Assembly: GCF_004122145.1 (NCBI RefSeq)
Contig: NZ_SBKQ01000002.1
Coordinates: forward strand, 62,001-126,000
Reading direction: 5' to 3'
From: Flavobacterium piscinae
Lineage (GTDB): Bacteria > Bacteroidota > Bacteroidia > Flavobacteriales > Flavobacteriaceae
DNA length: 64,000 nucleotides
This document shows, in pieces, positions 1 to 10,508 of the stretch (the first letter of the stretch is position 1; the number at the start of each line of letters is the position of its first letter). The notes under the pieces were generated by a model. The model ran no database searches. It was not told the DNA's origin and saw nothing but the letters and a program-made list of their open reading frames with translations. Both the position numbers and the translations under genes were made by a program.

Positions 1-2775
1 TTCGTTAGTTGATTCCTCTGGTCGGATAAGTATGATTTCTCCACCAGGAGTAATGATACTACACGATTTTCCATAAGGTCCCCAAACACCATTTAAGCGA
101 ATTGCAACACGTACAGTATACATCTCTCCCGGTACTAATCCTGTGAAATTATTCAATGTAACTGTTCTTGTGGCTCTGTCAACCGTTTGGCTGTAGGGTA
201 GGTTGATGTTTTCCAATAAGAATCGGTATTGTTCAACACCCGGATATGACTCTGCAAAAAGTGATTCATTGTTTGAATTTACAAGGTATTCATCACATTG
301 TGCATCTTCCAAACCAACAGTTGGAAACATAGGCGTAGTAATGTTACAAACCGGTCCGTATGATAAATACGTTCCGTCTGTATTTCTAACTGCTACTTCC
401 ACATTGTACGTGGTGTTGAATTCTACAGAAGTCAAATTACTCATTCTAAAATCTCTTATCGGACGGTCAACCGTTTGTACATCGATTGGATTCAGCGTAT
501 TCGTTACTCTGAAACGGTAACCCGTTGCAAACGGTACAATATCAGCAAAAATTGAATTGTTCAAGTTACTGATAGCGGAATTACACTGAGAAGCTTGAAT
601 TTGCGTAGTGGTATCCGGTGTAGAAACAGTACATGGTGTGCCGTAGAACGGTTGCCATACATTATTGATTCTCACAGAAACTTCAACCGAATATTCGGTT
701 GCAAAAGCATAGCTTGTTAATTGTGTAAAACGGAAAACACGCAAAGCTCTGTCAATGGTTTGTACTTCATTGGTTGATAAATTGGTCACTCTAAAACGGT
801 ATCCTTGTGCTCCCGCTACCAAGTTGGCATAAACATAACTGTCAATGGTTGGTAACGTTATTCCACACTGTGCCGGTTGAACAACCGATACTATTGGCGT
901 ACAACCATTGTCGATGATGCCATCACAGTCGTTGTCTAATCCATCGTAGCAGATTTCTGTTGCTCCCGGATAAACCGTGTTGTTAGTATCGTCACAGTCG
1001 GTGTTATCATTAACTCCACTAGGGGCTAACATGTTAGTTCCAAAACCGTCATTATCAAAATCAACATAAGTGAGTAAGTTGTCATTCGAATCGAGATTAT
1101 TTAAGACTCCACCGCAAGCAACCAAAACTGAAGATCCAAATCCATCATTATCTAAATCTTCATAAAGTAATAAATTATCATCACAGTCAAAGTTATTCGT
1201 AACATATCCACTCGGTTGCCCTGTACAATTAGAAATAGAACTAGCTGCATTACCAAATCCATCACCATCTACATCAGCATAATACGTTACAGCATTTAAC
1301 AAAGTAATAGTGGCCCCATTGGCACTTCCCGCCTCGTTGGTTACAGTCAAAAGCCCGGAAACACCTTGTGGAACGGTTACTATTAATTCTGTATTAGATT
1401 GTGAATCGATGCTAACAGGAGTTCCTCCTACCGTTACAGCAGAAACGTAAATCAAATTATCCCCGGAAATGGTAACTGAACCGGAACCATTGTCACAAAT
1501 CGCAGTTGGTGCGGTAGTAGTAACAGTTGGTGGTATCATCGTAACAGTACCCAAAAATGCAAAATTGTTTATTCTATATTCTCTGTCATTTGATGGTCCG
1601 GAAGCATCCCAACCATAAAGTCTAAAGGTAATGGCACTTTGAACATTTTGATATTGTGAAGCCCCAAGATTGATAGATTTACTCGTTGCACTTTGATTAG
1701 TTAGCGTATAGGTTGAAATAGACGAATTATAATTCAAACTTGACCGAAATGAAAAATCTTCCGGTGCATCATTATCTCTTCGCTCTTCTTCATAATCAAA
1801 GCTTTCAAAATTTAGTTGATAACCTACATTAGGTGTGATTGTCCATTCAAAATAATCATCTCCATCGATGGCATTACTAGTGGTCCAACCATTAGCTCCA
1901 TACGCCCCATTTTCAGACTCATAACTGATTCCAGGTCCTCTTCCTATTCCAGATGCCGTGGCATTAGCATCAACTACTTGATTAGTTGTGTATGGATTAC
2001 TAAAATTATTATTTGTTGTAATCGCATTGGAAAAAATATAACTTGGCACTGAATAATTGATTGTTACTTCATCAATAGCAAATCCATGATCTGAACCTGA
2101 GTGATTAACATCTCTCCAACGAAGCATGATATAGTCTCCATTTGCTAAAGACAGTCCTGAAAGTGATACATTTGAAGCAGAAACTCTATTTGAAACAGAA
2201 TTACCATTTAAAGAAACATTATCAGAACCTGAAGAAATTGGTCCGTTTAAATCTAAACCAGGTACTGCAGTCCATCCGGAATCTGAGTTCTCATTTAAGT
2301 CTGAAAAAGAAGAAGAACTGGTTCTGTACCTAAAGCTAACTCCTTGAACACCATCACTCCCTTTTCTCCATTGTTCCAAGGTATATGAAACAGTAATTGA
2401 AGTAATCGTTACTCCGGATGTATTTCGCAACAAAAGACCAATCGCGGCATCATCAGTACTACTACTATTCAAAATTCCTAATGCTCTCTCAGAACTTCCA
2501 TTCGACCCATAACTATAGAATCTTCCACTACTGCTTCCTCCATTATCTGCAGCATAGCTATTCGGATTAGCATTACCATCCTCTCTCTGTATATACCAAG
2601 ATGAAATTGTATTATTATTAGTAAAATTATTTGAGCTTCCTGATTGTGAAAGCGAATTAAAATCCTGAGTATATGACCCAGTTACAGTCATGTTCACCTG
2701 TGCATAAGTGTGATGAACAAAAAACAAAAAGACTATTAAAAACAGCCCTAAATAACGTAATTTTTTAGTTTCCAT
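1..2775 (-). CDS. Large secreted surface protein with MopE-type Asp repeats (C-terminus beyond left edge)
   Basis: The reading frame is open from ATG at 2775 to the window edge (925 codons visible). A signal peptide covers residues 1-25, with predicted cleavage A25|Q26 (HHTYAQ). Residues ~26-400 form a Ser/Asn-rich beta region I cannot name. An IPT/TIG-like domain lies near 412-486. From ~500 to 626 come three acidic motifs of the form YxDxDxDGFG, then GATEICYDGLDNDCDGIIDN, typical of the MopE-type putative metal-binding family. From ~629 to the edge are ~95-residue modules with YRFRVTN and QTIDR motifs, nearly identical to those at the end of the next gene, which ends in a T9SS type A domain. 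I therefore infer a type A sorting domain just outside the window. Likely role: cell-surface or adhesin-like protein; ligand unknown. It has its own upstream region and is not obviously cotranscribed with the next gene. Confidence 0.85.
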   Translation of the reverse strand, partial: METKKLRYLGLFLIVFLFFVHHTYAQVNMTVTGSYTQDFNSLSQSGSSNNFTNNNTISSWYIQREDGNANPNSYAADNGGSSSGRFYSYGSNGSSERALGILNSSSTDDAAIGLLLRNTSGVTITSITVSYTLEQWRKGSDGVQGVSFRYRTSSSSFSDLNENSDSGWTAVPGLDLNGPISSGSDNVSLNGNSVSNRVSASNVSLSGLSLANGDYIMLRWRDVNHSGSDHGFAIDEVTINYSVPSYIFSNAITTNNNFSNPYTTNQVVDANATASGIGRGPGISYESENGAYGANGWTTSNAIDGDDYFEWTITPNVGYQLNFESFDYEEERRDNDAPEDFSFRSSLNYNSSISTYTLTNQSATSKSINLGASQYQNVQSAITFRLYGWDASGPSNDREYRINNFAFLGTVTMIPPTVTTTAPTAICDNGSGSVTISGDNLIYVSAVTVGGTPVSIDSQSNTELIVTVPQGVSGLLTVTNEAGSANGATITLLNAVTYYADVDGDGFGNAASSISNCTGQPSGYVTNNFDCDDNLLLYEDLDNDGFGSSVLVACGGVLNNLDSNDNLLTYVDFDNDGFGTNMLAPSGVNDNTDCDDTNNTVYPGATEICYDGLDNDCDGIIDNGCTPIVSVVQPAQCGITLPTIDSYVYANLVAGAQGYRFRVTNLSTNEVQTIDRALRVFRFTQLTSYAFATEYSVEVSVRINNVWQPFYGTPCTVSTPDTTTQIQASQCNSAISNLNNSIFADIVPFATGYRFRVTNTLNPIDVQTVDRPIRDFRMSNLTSVEFNTTYNVEVAVRNTDGTYLSYGPVCNITTPMFPTVGLEDAQCDEYLVNSNNESLFAESYPGVEQYRFLLENINLPYSQTVDRATRTVTLNNFTGLVPGEMYTVRVAIRLNGVWGPYGKSCSIITPGGEIILIRPEESTNE

Positions 2776-2858
2776 ATATATGTATTTAGTTGATACAATT
2801 TCGGAAACGTTCCTACATTCTTTTGATTAACAATGTATTAGGGCTATTTTTGGATAAT

Positions 2859-2866
2859 CAAATTTA
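2859..2866 (-). promoter_or_regulatory. Possible -7 element (TAAATTTG)
   Basis: Read on the minus strand this is TAAATTTG, an exact match to the Bacteroidetes -7 consensus TAnnTTTG, 84 bp upstream of the start at 2775. I see no convincing TTTG box ~19 bp upstream. A CGAC/GATAAA-rich stretch at about 2870-2915 resembles weakly the elements before the neighbouring adhesin genes. Confidence 0.35.
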
Positions 2867-2990
2867 GAGTAGATAAATTGAAAAACACAATAAATTCGAC
2901 AACTTGATAAAATTCCCGTTTAAAGTCAATTATTCAACACTTTTAACCTAAAAATCATCTCCATCTATCTTAAATACAAACGACATTATA

Positions 2991-3019
2991 TAAAAAAAAC
3001 CTCCGATTGCTCGGAGGTT
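2991..3019 (-). terminator. Intrinsic terminator after the 2461-residue adhesin gene
   Basis: A perfect 9-bp stem (2998-3006 with 3011-3019, arms AACCTCCGA and TCGGAGGTT) with a 4-nt loop is followed on the minus strand by eight T residues. It lies 25 bp beyond the stop codon at 3045. Confidence 0.85.
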
Positions 3020-3044
3020 TAATTTAGTTAACTCAGTAACTAGC

Positions 3045-6000
3045 TTATTGTTTCACTACACGTACAGTTCGCGTTTCATTACCTTGTGTTACAATTACAT
3101 TGTAAACACCTGATGGATAACGGTCACCGAATTGGTAATTTGTTACATCTTGAGCTTTTACTTCTTTCACTTCTAAAAGTCTTCCTGCCATGTCATACAC
3201 AGTCAAGCTTACTGCTTCAGTGTTCGAAGTTCTTACATCAATTGTAAAGCTTGTTGCAAATGGGTTTGGATAAGCAACCGCTTTGAACTCATTTACACCA
3301 TTTGCATCTACTCTTGTTACTTCTTCAGGTCTGAAGGCACCAGGAGTAATTATACTACATGATTTACCATAAGGTCCCCACTCGCCGTTTAAGCGAATTG
3401 CTACGCGTACAGTATACATTTCACCCGGTACTAAACCTGTGAAGTTATTTAATGTAACTGTTCTTGTGGCTCTGTCAACCGTTTGGCTATATCCTAAACT
3501 AATGTTCTCCAATAAGAATCGGTATTGTTCAACACCAGGGTAAGATTCTGCAAATAATGTTTCAGTATTAGAACCTACCAAATACTCATCACATTGTGCA
3601 TCTTCCAAGCCCACCGTTGGGAACAATGGTGTAGTAATGTTACAAACAGGACCATACGATAAGTATTCTCCATTTGTATTTCTAACCGCAACTTCTACGT
3701 TGTAGGTTGTATTGTATTGAACCGAAGCCAAATTAGTCATTCTAAAATCTCTAATCGGACGGTCAATCGTTTGCACATCGATAGGATTCAACGTATTCGT
3801 TACTCTGAATCGGTAACCCGTTGCAAACGGTACAATATCAGCAAAAATTGAATTGTTCAAGTTACTGATAGTTGTATTACATTGAGAAGCTTGAATTTGA
3901 GTTGTAGCTTCTGGAGTAGTAACTGAACAACCAGTTCCATAGAATGCTTCCCAAACGTTGTTTCTTCTTACAGCAACTTCAATCATATACGTTCTATCAA
4001 ACGCATAATTTGTTAATTGAGTAAGGCGGAAAACACGTAAAGCTCTGTCAATCGTTTGCACCTCATTAGTAGTCATGTCAGTTACTCTGAATCGGTAACC
4101 TTGAGCTCCACTAACTAGGTTTGCATAAACATAACTGTCAATTGAAGGTAATGTAGCTCCACATTGAGAAGTTTGCACTTCAGTAGTAGAAGGACAACCA
4201 GTAGTTGTAAGTGTGTAGCTGTAAGAAGCTGCTCTTACACATCCTAATACGTTCACGCTTGATGCAGCATAACTAGTTGGACTTGTTGCAGATACTTTAG
4301 CGTAAACTGTAGTAGCAAAACCACCTGTGTAAGGAATTGTTCCTCCTTCATCAGTATATAAATCTGTTGTAGGAGTCCAAGTTACATCTGGAGCCGGTAA
4401 TGCATAGTTTATAACTAAGACTGCTGTACCAAAAGTAGCATCAACTGTAGCTCCACCATCATTAAAAGACTCAGTAAGCACTAAATTAATAGCACCGCTT
4501 GTAGCTGTAAATCCAGGTACATTTACTGTTGGATCAGGAGAAATTAAACCTCCAGAACCTAATGTTGATATTTGGGTAGCACCCAATACATGAGCACCAG
4601 TTAGAGCCACACGAATTTCACTTCTCCAAGAACCGTTTATAGAGTTTACGTTTGTAAACTGTAATTCAGCAGACGTTACAACTGCACCTACAGGTATTCC
4701 TGTTATGGTTGCTGGGAAAGTTACTCCTCCTGTTACCCCGGTTGATTCCAAATTAGTTCCAAAAGAAACTACAACAGACCCTACAGAGTTTGCAGAAGCT
4801 GTTAACGCTTTTAACTCACCCTCACAAGCAGTTGTTGCACTACCTGAAACTGTAATTTCAAGTGGAGCATTTGGATTAATACTTACAGATGTTGTAGCAG
4901 AACTTGAACAAACTGCAGGAGAGGTTACTGTAACGGTATAGACCCCTACATTTGCCATAGTCACGTTAGACAGAACAGGATTTTGATCTGTAGAACTAAA
5001 TCCGTTTGGTCCGCTCCATTCAAAAGTAGAACCTGGGATATCCGAGGTTGCTGAAAGCGTAATGCTTTCTCCTTCACAAACTACACCACTATTAGATGCA
5101 TCTGCAGTTGGAAGAGGGTTAACCGTTAACGTTACAGCATCAGAAGTTACAGCATCACCACATAAAGGAGTTATAACAACATCGTATGATGCGTCATCTG
5201 AAGCAGAAATAGCAGTTAAATCTAATGTAGCACTTGTTGCACCATCAATTGCAATTCCGTCTTTTCTCCATTGATACGTTAAACTTGGTCCGGTAGCTGC
5301 TACGGTAAAGGAAGCATCTGTTCCTTCACATTGTGCTAAAGCAACTGGCTGTGTATCAATAACTGCACCACTAACCACATTAACTGTTACTTCAGAAGAG
5401 TGTGTACATCCTGCAGAGGAAGTAACTACTACTGAATAAGTTGTTGTTTCAGATGGATTTACAATAGGATTTTGATCTGTAGAACTAAATCCGGAAGGAG
5501 TTGAAGACCAAGCATAAGTGTAAGTAACTGGAGCAGAAGGAATAAATCGATAGATTTGACCATCTGCAGGTTTTACTCCGATACTATTTGTTGATGTAGT
5601 TGTACTGATAGAAGGAGCAGCAGATGAATCAGATAATGAAATATAATTTGCAGCTGCAGTTCCCATTAAACCAATAGAAGCTCCGCTTGAACCGGTTGGG
5701 TTACCATCTGCTTCCGGTCTGTAAACATACTCTATAATATTTGTTCCCTCATACAATTTAACTTGGAAAGAAATACCTACTGTTGAATTCCAGTTCCATT
5801 CCATGTTTAACCATTCTACTGTCAACACACGGTTTGGCGAAGTACCACTTACTTGGTAAGTAACACCAGCAGTACACTGTAAATCATCCCACAATGGAGC
5901 TAAACCTGGTCTTACTGTTGTTGTGGTAGTGGCTAAATTGTTTGCAGCTGTTGAATTTCCGGTGGCATTGAAAGTAAACAAACCATTTGAGTTCACTCTG

Positions 6001-9000
6001 AAGTTTGTATAATTTGTTCCACCATAACTGAATGTAAATCCGATTGGAGTTGATGAAGACAGAGTATCATCTGCTCCAACAGGTAGACTAGTTGCAGTTC
6101 CACCTACTAATGGTGTAAATGTACCACTTGTAGCTTCAAATCTATAAGAAGCACTGTTAATTGGGTAAGCAGGAGTTACTTGAACCGGTGTTATACCTAA
6201 TTGTACAGGGTCATTTTCACAAACTTCTGTTAAGTCTGCTGTAGCGTCACCTGAAATTTGTGAACTTACACTTACCGTTACCGTAGTTGTATTTGAACAA
6301 CCATTGGCATCCGTACCTGTTACAGTATATGTAGTTGTAACAGTTGGAGAGGCAGAAACTGTAGCTCCTGTTGTTGCACTTAAACCTGTAGCAGGTGCCC
6401 AAGTATAAGAAGCAGCTCCAGAAGCAGTTAAAGAAACGGCATCACCAGGTAAACAATACGTTGCTGAACTTGGAGTTACCTCAATAGTTGGTTGCTGTAT
6501 AGTTAATGTAACTACATCAGAGTTTAAAGGTAAACATGGTGCGTTTCCACTTACTACAGCTCTATAATATGTTACTCCAACAGGTGAAGATGCAGAAACC
6601 GCAACCGTTAAAGAAGCACCTGTATCTACATTTGTCCAAGAATCTACACCATTTGGTGAAGATTGCCATTGAATACCGGTTACATCACCGGCTGCAGTTA
6701 CACTAAAGTTCGCTGATGTATCAATTCTACAAACCAAGGCACTTGCCGGTTGTGTAGCAATTGAAACTCCTTCGTTAACTGTTAAAGTAGCTGAATTAGA
6801 GGTAGCTGCATTTGCATTACCGGTTACTATCGCTCTAAATCTGTAACCATTATGCACTAAAGTAATTGTTGACACTGACAATACGCTAGTTTCAGCATCT
6901 GCAATGGTCATTCCGTCTAAATCACCGTCTACAACTGAAATCCAGTTTTCTAGCCCGTCTGCATCGTATTCCCAACGATATTCAATATCTTCTTCTAATT
7001 CTTCTCCTGAACGAACTACAGTAAAGGTTGTTGACCCTCCATCACACAAGGTTACATCAGCTGGATCAGTAGCAATACCGGTGTCACCTACACTCAAGAT
7101 TGAGTTTGGTGTGGTCGTTTCAGGTGAACAAGGACTTGTTCCTGTCACTTCACAATAAAACGTAAAAGTACCCAAATCAAAAGGGACACTACCTATTACT
7201 AAGGTAGAAGAAGTTGAACCACTGTAAGTTTCATCACCTAAAATAGTAAAAGAATCATTTAGCGTAAAGGTATCAAGGCCATCAGTCGCAAACCATTGGT
7301 AGGTTAATCCAGATCCTGTTGCATCTACGGAAAAAGTCGCATCGCTACCGGTTACAACTGTTTGACTTGGCGTAAACGAATTGATTACTACAGGCTCATA
7401 AATATCTACATCATAAGTAACCACTGTTGTACATCCATTATCAGTTACTGAATAACTAATGGTTACAGCACCTTCTGAAACTCCGGTAACAGTTCCACCA
7501 ACAACTGTAGCTACAGCTTCATTGGAAGAAGACCATGTTCCACCCGGTGATGTACTGGATAATACTAATGTATTAGGCATACATAATGCGGTAGCGGCTC
7601 CTGTGATAGGGTTAACTACCGGGAATGCATTTACAATTAATGCATCTACACTTGAAGCAGAACCATTTGAACTTGGTTCAGCAGCAACTGTAATTACTCC
7701 GGCAGTGTCTCCGGCAGGAACAACAGCTGTAATTTGTGTATCACTATCAATAGTAAACGAAGCAGCTTCAATACCATTAAATTGAACTGATGTAGCTCCG
7801 GTAAAATTAGAACCGGTAATTACAACCGAATCCCCACCATCTTGACCACAAATAAACGTTGGGTCAAAACTAGCAACTACCACTGGTGGAGGAGTTAATT
7901 CCCAAGCTAAAGTAAATGTACCAGAACCAGAAGACCATCCATCTTGAATCCAATAGGCTGTTTGAGTAGATCCCGTAGTATTTGTCCATACTTCGTTAAT
8001 TACTTCAGTATCACGACAAATTACCTCTGTTAAAGTACCACAAGTACCATAAGCTAAAGTATGAGCTGAATCATAACTTGAGGCAGTCAATCCAATAGTT
8101 AATGTATACCCATTTGGAACTTCTATAGAATAAAAAGATTCAGGAGCAGTTGTTGTAAACGTACTACCACAAGAAGCAATAACAGAGTTAGTGTAACCTA
8201 CTGTAGAACTAGTAATTGGCGAAACAAGTGCACCTAAATCAAAAGCACCGGAACACAAATCATTAGCAGGAACATCCTCTGTAGTAAAGCTCCATTCAGC
8301 ACAAGGGCCTACGGCTTCACCACCACTATTTACGGGTACTATTCTCCAAAAATTAGTTTGGTTGTATAACAAACCAGTAATCCCAACAGTTGGATCACCA
8401 CTTTCAGGAGCAGGTAAGTTTCCAATCAAGGTTAATGAACCACTCGTTGTACCAAAGTAAACATTATATGAAGTAGCCGCTCCTTCTGTAGAAGAAGTTG
8501 CCGGTGCACTCCACGTTAATTGTGCAGCTCCTTCAACAATTGCCACATCTGTTGCTCCGTCAGCCGGAGAAACTAATGTTGTACATGCAGGAGGATTGTC
8601 AATTGTTGAAAAAGTAAATGGCCCTGACCAATCACTAAATAAAACTCCGGCTTCACAAACGGCTCTTACGTAAAATTCATAATCTGTACCTAACGTTAAT
8701 TCATCTGCTAAAAAAGTCGTTGAAGTAGCAGCTTCACCAGCTCCTGTAGGTTCTCCTGAGTCAGGTGCTTGTACTACTACTTCCCATGCAGTCTCAGCAC
8801 AACCTTCTGTCCACGATAAATCTGCAGTTGTTTGTGTGATGTTTGCTACCCCTAAACTAAAAGGAGCCGGACAAGGATCAGCTGCTGAAATTTCTACTAA
8901 ATAGTCTTCAGTTTCACCATATCCATAGGTTGCACAAGGATCGATTGCACTACCTGTTGTATTCCATACATCTCTAACTCTTAAACGGTGAATTCCTAGA

Positions 9001-10430
9001 GGAGGGTCACACGCTAAAACAATCGGAAATGTTGCTGTTCCGTTAGCTCCAATAGAAGTAGTGGTAAAACCAATTCGTTCTGAAGTTTCAAACACCCCAT
9101 TATCATTATAGTCAATCCAAGCGGCTACGTTTTGGCTACCAAAAGAACCAACAGTAACTGATACAGTATACGATGTTCCGGCTTGTAAAACCGCCGTATG
9201 ATTAGGTAATGTATTAAAAAATGTATACGCAGGATTTACTTCATCAGTACCAGTATTATTGGCTAATGTAGTACCAAGAATCTCGATATTTGAAATTAAA
9301 TCTCCATCTGTTTTACCAAAGGTATAAACCGGATCACAATAAATAATATCAGCCCCTGTTGTAAATGTTTGCACAACACAATCTGTAGCTTCTCCATTAT
9401 CATTTTTAGGAACAATACTATAATAATATAAAGTACTTGCTAATAAAGGTGATGGCAATATATAAGATGTTGACGTAGTATTTGCTAAGAAAGCAGGAGA
9501 CGGATCTGTTCCTAAGTAAATGTCATAACTTGTTGGTCCGCCTGTAGCGGCTGTCCAACTTAATAAAACGTTTCTAGCTACATCAGTCGCTGCATCAGCA
9601 GGCACTAACCCACTTGCACAACTTGGCGGATCTAAAAACACAGGAGGACTCCATCTGTATGTTTGTCCGGAAGCCGGAAAAACAGTAGAAGAAATTGTTA
9701 CTGTAGAAAATTGAGTCCCTGCGGTCGTAGCAGACCAATCTGCAGCTGTTTCACGGTTATTGAAATCAGTAGCAGCAGAACCACCTCTGATTCCAATTTG
9801 CCCTGAGTAAGTGTTTACAGGCGTAGAACTTCCATAAACAATCTCAACATCGTTAGTTGTTTCATACAATCTAATTTGCATGTTCATAAACGTTGTTGCA
9901 CTGTTGTATTGAGCTTGAAAATTAGTCCACTCAATAACCATTACTCGGTTTGGAGCAGTACCTTGCAGTTGTGTAAACACACCCCCTAAAGCTCTACCAT
10001 CTCTACCAAAAGCAGCAATTGCATTGGTGTTTGAGGCTGTAGAAATTGGCGAATAGGCCGAAGTATCATTTGTACTTCCCAAACGCAAATGCCCATTTGC
10101 ATTGGCTACAAATTGTGTAAAAGGAGACCCATTAAACGTAAAGGTAAATCCAATATTTGTAGCCGAAGAACGACCATCATCACTATTAGGAGCAATGATT
10201 TGTGTTCCTCCGGACAAGGCGGAATACGTACCGCTTTCCTGAACAAATGTGTAATCTGTTACTTGAGCAAATACACTAGAAAAATTAAAAAATAAAAAAG
10301 CAAACAAACACAGTAAAAAGGTTGATTGCTTCAGACCCGTCGAAGAAGACCTGCTTCCCCGACCATCCGGTTCTCGGGTTTTGAGTTGCGTCCCCAAACG
10401 CCAACTCAAGGAATTGTAGTATTTAATCAT
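3045..10430 (-). CDS. Giant multidomain T9SS-exported surface protein, type A sorting domain (2461 aa)
   Basis: Predicted adhesin-like mosaic. Residues 1-34 are an unusual Arg/Ser/Gly-rich extension (REPDGRGSRSSSTGLK), then the signal core at 35-55 with cleavage A55|Q56. Next come a Bacteroidetes N-terminal beta-sandwich (~56-265), FN3-like domains, a GEVED domain (~380-510, containing YGYGETEDYLVEI), more FN3, an IPT/TIG domain (~850-940), a Big_2-like region, several Ig/PKD-like repeats, a second beta-sandwich like the first (~1415-1630), and more Ig-like repeats. From ~2077 there are three ~95-residue modules with YRFRV and QTIDR motifs. The C-terminus (~2381-2461) has YPNPF, VYDMAGRLL and PSGVYNV, a T9SS type A sorting domain. 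No Met occurs between residue 1 and the signal core, so the extension belongs to the ORF. Exported to the surface by the T9SS; ligand unknown. Confidence 0.92.
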   Translation of the reverse strand: MIKYYNSLSWRLGTQLKTREPDGRGSRSSSTGLKQSTFLLCLFAFLFFNFSSVFAQVTDYTFVQESGTYSALSGGTQIIAPNSDDGRSSATNIGFTFTFNGSPFTQFVANANGHLRLGSTNDTSAYSPISTASNTNAIAAFGRDGRALGGVFTQLQGTAPNRVMVIEWTNFQAQYNSATTFMNMQIRLYETTNDVEIVYGSSTPVNTYSGQIGIRGGSAATDFNNRETAADWSATTAGTQFSTVTISSTVFPASGQTYRWSPPVFLDPPSCASGLVPADAATDVARNVLLSWTAATGGPTSYDIYLGTDPSPAFLANTTSTSYILPSPLLASTLYYYSIVPKNDNGEATDCVVQTFTTGADIIYCDPVYTFGKTDGDLISNIEILGTTLANNTGTDEVNPAYTFFNTLPNHTAVLQAGTSYTVSVTVGSFGSQNVAAWIDYNDNGVFETSERIGFTTTSIGANGTATFPIVLACDPPLGIHRLRVRDVWNTTGSAIDPCATYGYGETEDYLVEISAADPCPAPFSLGVANITQTTADLSWTEGCAETAWEVVVQAPDSGEPTGAGEAATSTTFLADELTLGTDYEFYVRAVCEAGVLFSDWSGPFTFSTIDNPPACTTLVSPADGATDVAIVEGAAQLTWSAPATSSTEGAATSYNVYFGTTSGSLTLIGNLPAPESGDPTVGITGLLYNQTNFWRIVPVNSGGEAVGPCAEWSFTTEDVPANDLCSGAFDLGALVSPITSSTVGYTNSVIASCGSTFTTTAPESFYSIEVPNGYTLTIGLTASSYDSAHTLAYGTCGTLTEVICRDTEVINEVWTNTTGSTQTAYWIQDGWSSGSGTFTLAWELTPPPVVVASFDPTFICGQDGGDSVVITGSNFTGATSVQFNGIEAASFTIDSDTQITAVVPAGDTAGVITVAAEPSSNGSASSVDALIVNAFPVVNPITGAATALCMPNTLVLSSTSPGGTWSSSNEAVATVVGGTVTGVSEGAVTISYSVTDNGCTTVVTYDVDIYEPVVINSFTPSQTVVTGSDATFSVDATGSGLTYQWFATDGLDTFTLNDSFTILGDETYSGSTSSTLVIGSVPFDLGTFTFYCEVTGTSPCSPETTTPNSILSVGDTGIATDPADVTLCDGGSTTFTVVRSGEELEEDIEYRWEYDADGLENWISVVDGDLDGMTIADAETSVLSVSTITLVHNGYRFRAIVTGNANAATSNSATLTVNEGVSIATQPASALVCRIDTSANFSVTAAGDVTGIQWQSSPNGVDSWTNVDTGASLTVAVSASSPVGVTYYRAVVSGNAPCLPLNSDVVTLTIQQPTIEVTPSSATYCLPGDAVSLTASGAASYTWAPATGLSATTGATVSASPTVTTTYTVTGTDANGCSNTTTVTVSVSSQISGDATADLTEVCENDPVQLGITPVQVTPAYPINSASYRFEATSGTFTPLVGGTATSLPVGADDTLSSSTPIGFTFSYGGTNYTNFRVNSNGLFTFNATGNSTAANNLATTTTTVRPGLAPLWDDLQCTAGVTYQVSGTSPNRVLTVEWLNMEWNWNSTVGISFQVKLYEGTNIIEYVYRPEADGNPTGSSGASIGLMGTAAANYISLSDSSAAPSISTTTSTNSIGVKPADGQIYRFIPSAPVTYTYAWSSTPSGFSSTDQNPIVNPSETTTYSVVVTSSAGCTHSSEVTVNVVSGAVIDTQPVALAQCEGTDASFTVAATGPSLTYQWRKDGIAIDGATSATLDLTAISASDDASYDVVITPLCGDAVTSDAVTLTVNPLPTADASNSGVVCEGESITLSATSDIPGSTFEWSGPNGFSSTDQNPVLSNVTMANVGVYTVTVTSPAVCSSSATTSVSINPNAPLEITVSGSATTACEGELKALTASANSVGSVVVSFGTNLESTGVTGGVTFPATITGIPVGAVVTSAELQFTNVNSINGSWRSEIRVALTGAHVLGATQISTLGSGGLISPDPTVNVPGFTATSGAINLVLTESFNDGGATVDATFGTAVLVINYALPAPDVTWTPTTDLYTDEGGTIPYTGGFATTVYAKVSATSPTSYAASSVNVLGCVRAASYSYTLTTTGCPSTTEVQTSQCGATLPSIDSYVYANLVSGAQGYRFRVTDMTTNEVQTIDRALRVFRLTQLTNYAFDRTYMIEVAVRRNNVWEAFYGTGCSVTTPEATTQIQASQCNTTISNLNNSIFADIVPFATGYRFRVTNTLNPIDVQTIDRPIRDFRMTNLASVQYNTTYNVEVAVRNTNGEYLSYGPVCNITTPLFPTVGLEDAQCDEYLVGSNTETLFAESYPGVEQYRFLLENISLGYSQTVDRATRTVTLNNFTGLVPGEMYTVRVAIRLNGEWGPYGKSCSIITPGAFRPEEVTRVDANGVNEFKAVAYPNPFATSFTIDVRTSNTEAVSLTVYDMAGRLLEVKEVKAQDVTNYQFGDRYPSGVYNVIVTQGNETRTVRVVKQ

Positions 10431-10508
10431 AATTAAAAAATTGGTTTAAAATGAGTTAATAAATATACTAATTATTGTTAACATGAAGTTAAGACAAACA
10501 AGACAAAT

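Noticed and set aside
3350..4190. Triplicated modules as a CRISPR-like or satellite array
   Set aside because: The repeats are ~285 bp, in frame, and encode protein modules with conserved residues; there are no spacers or short identical repeats.
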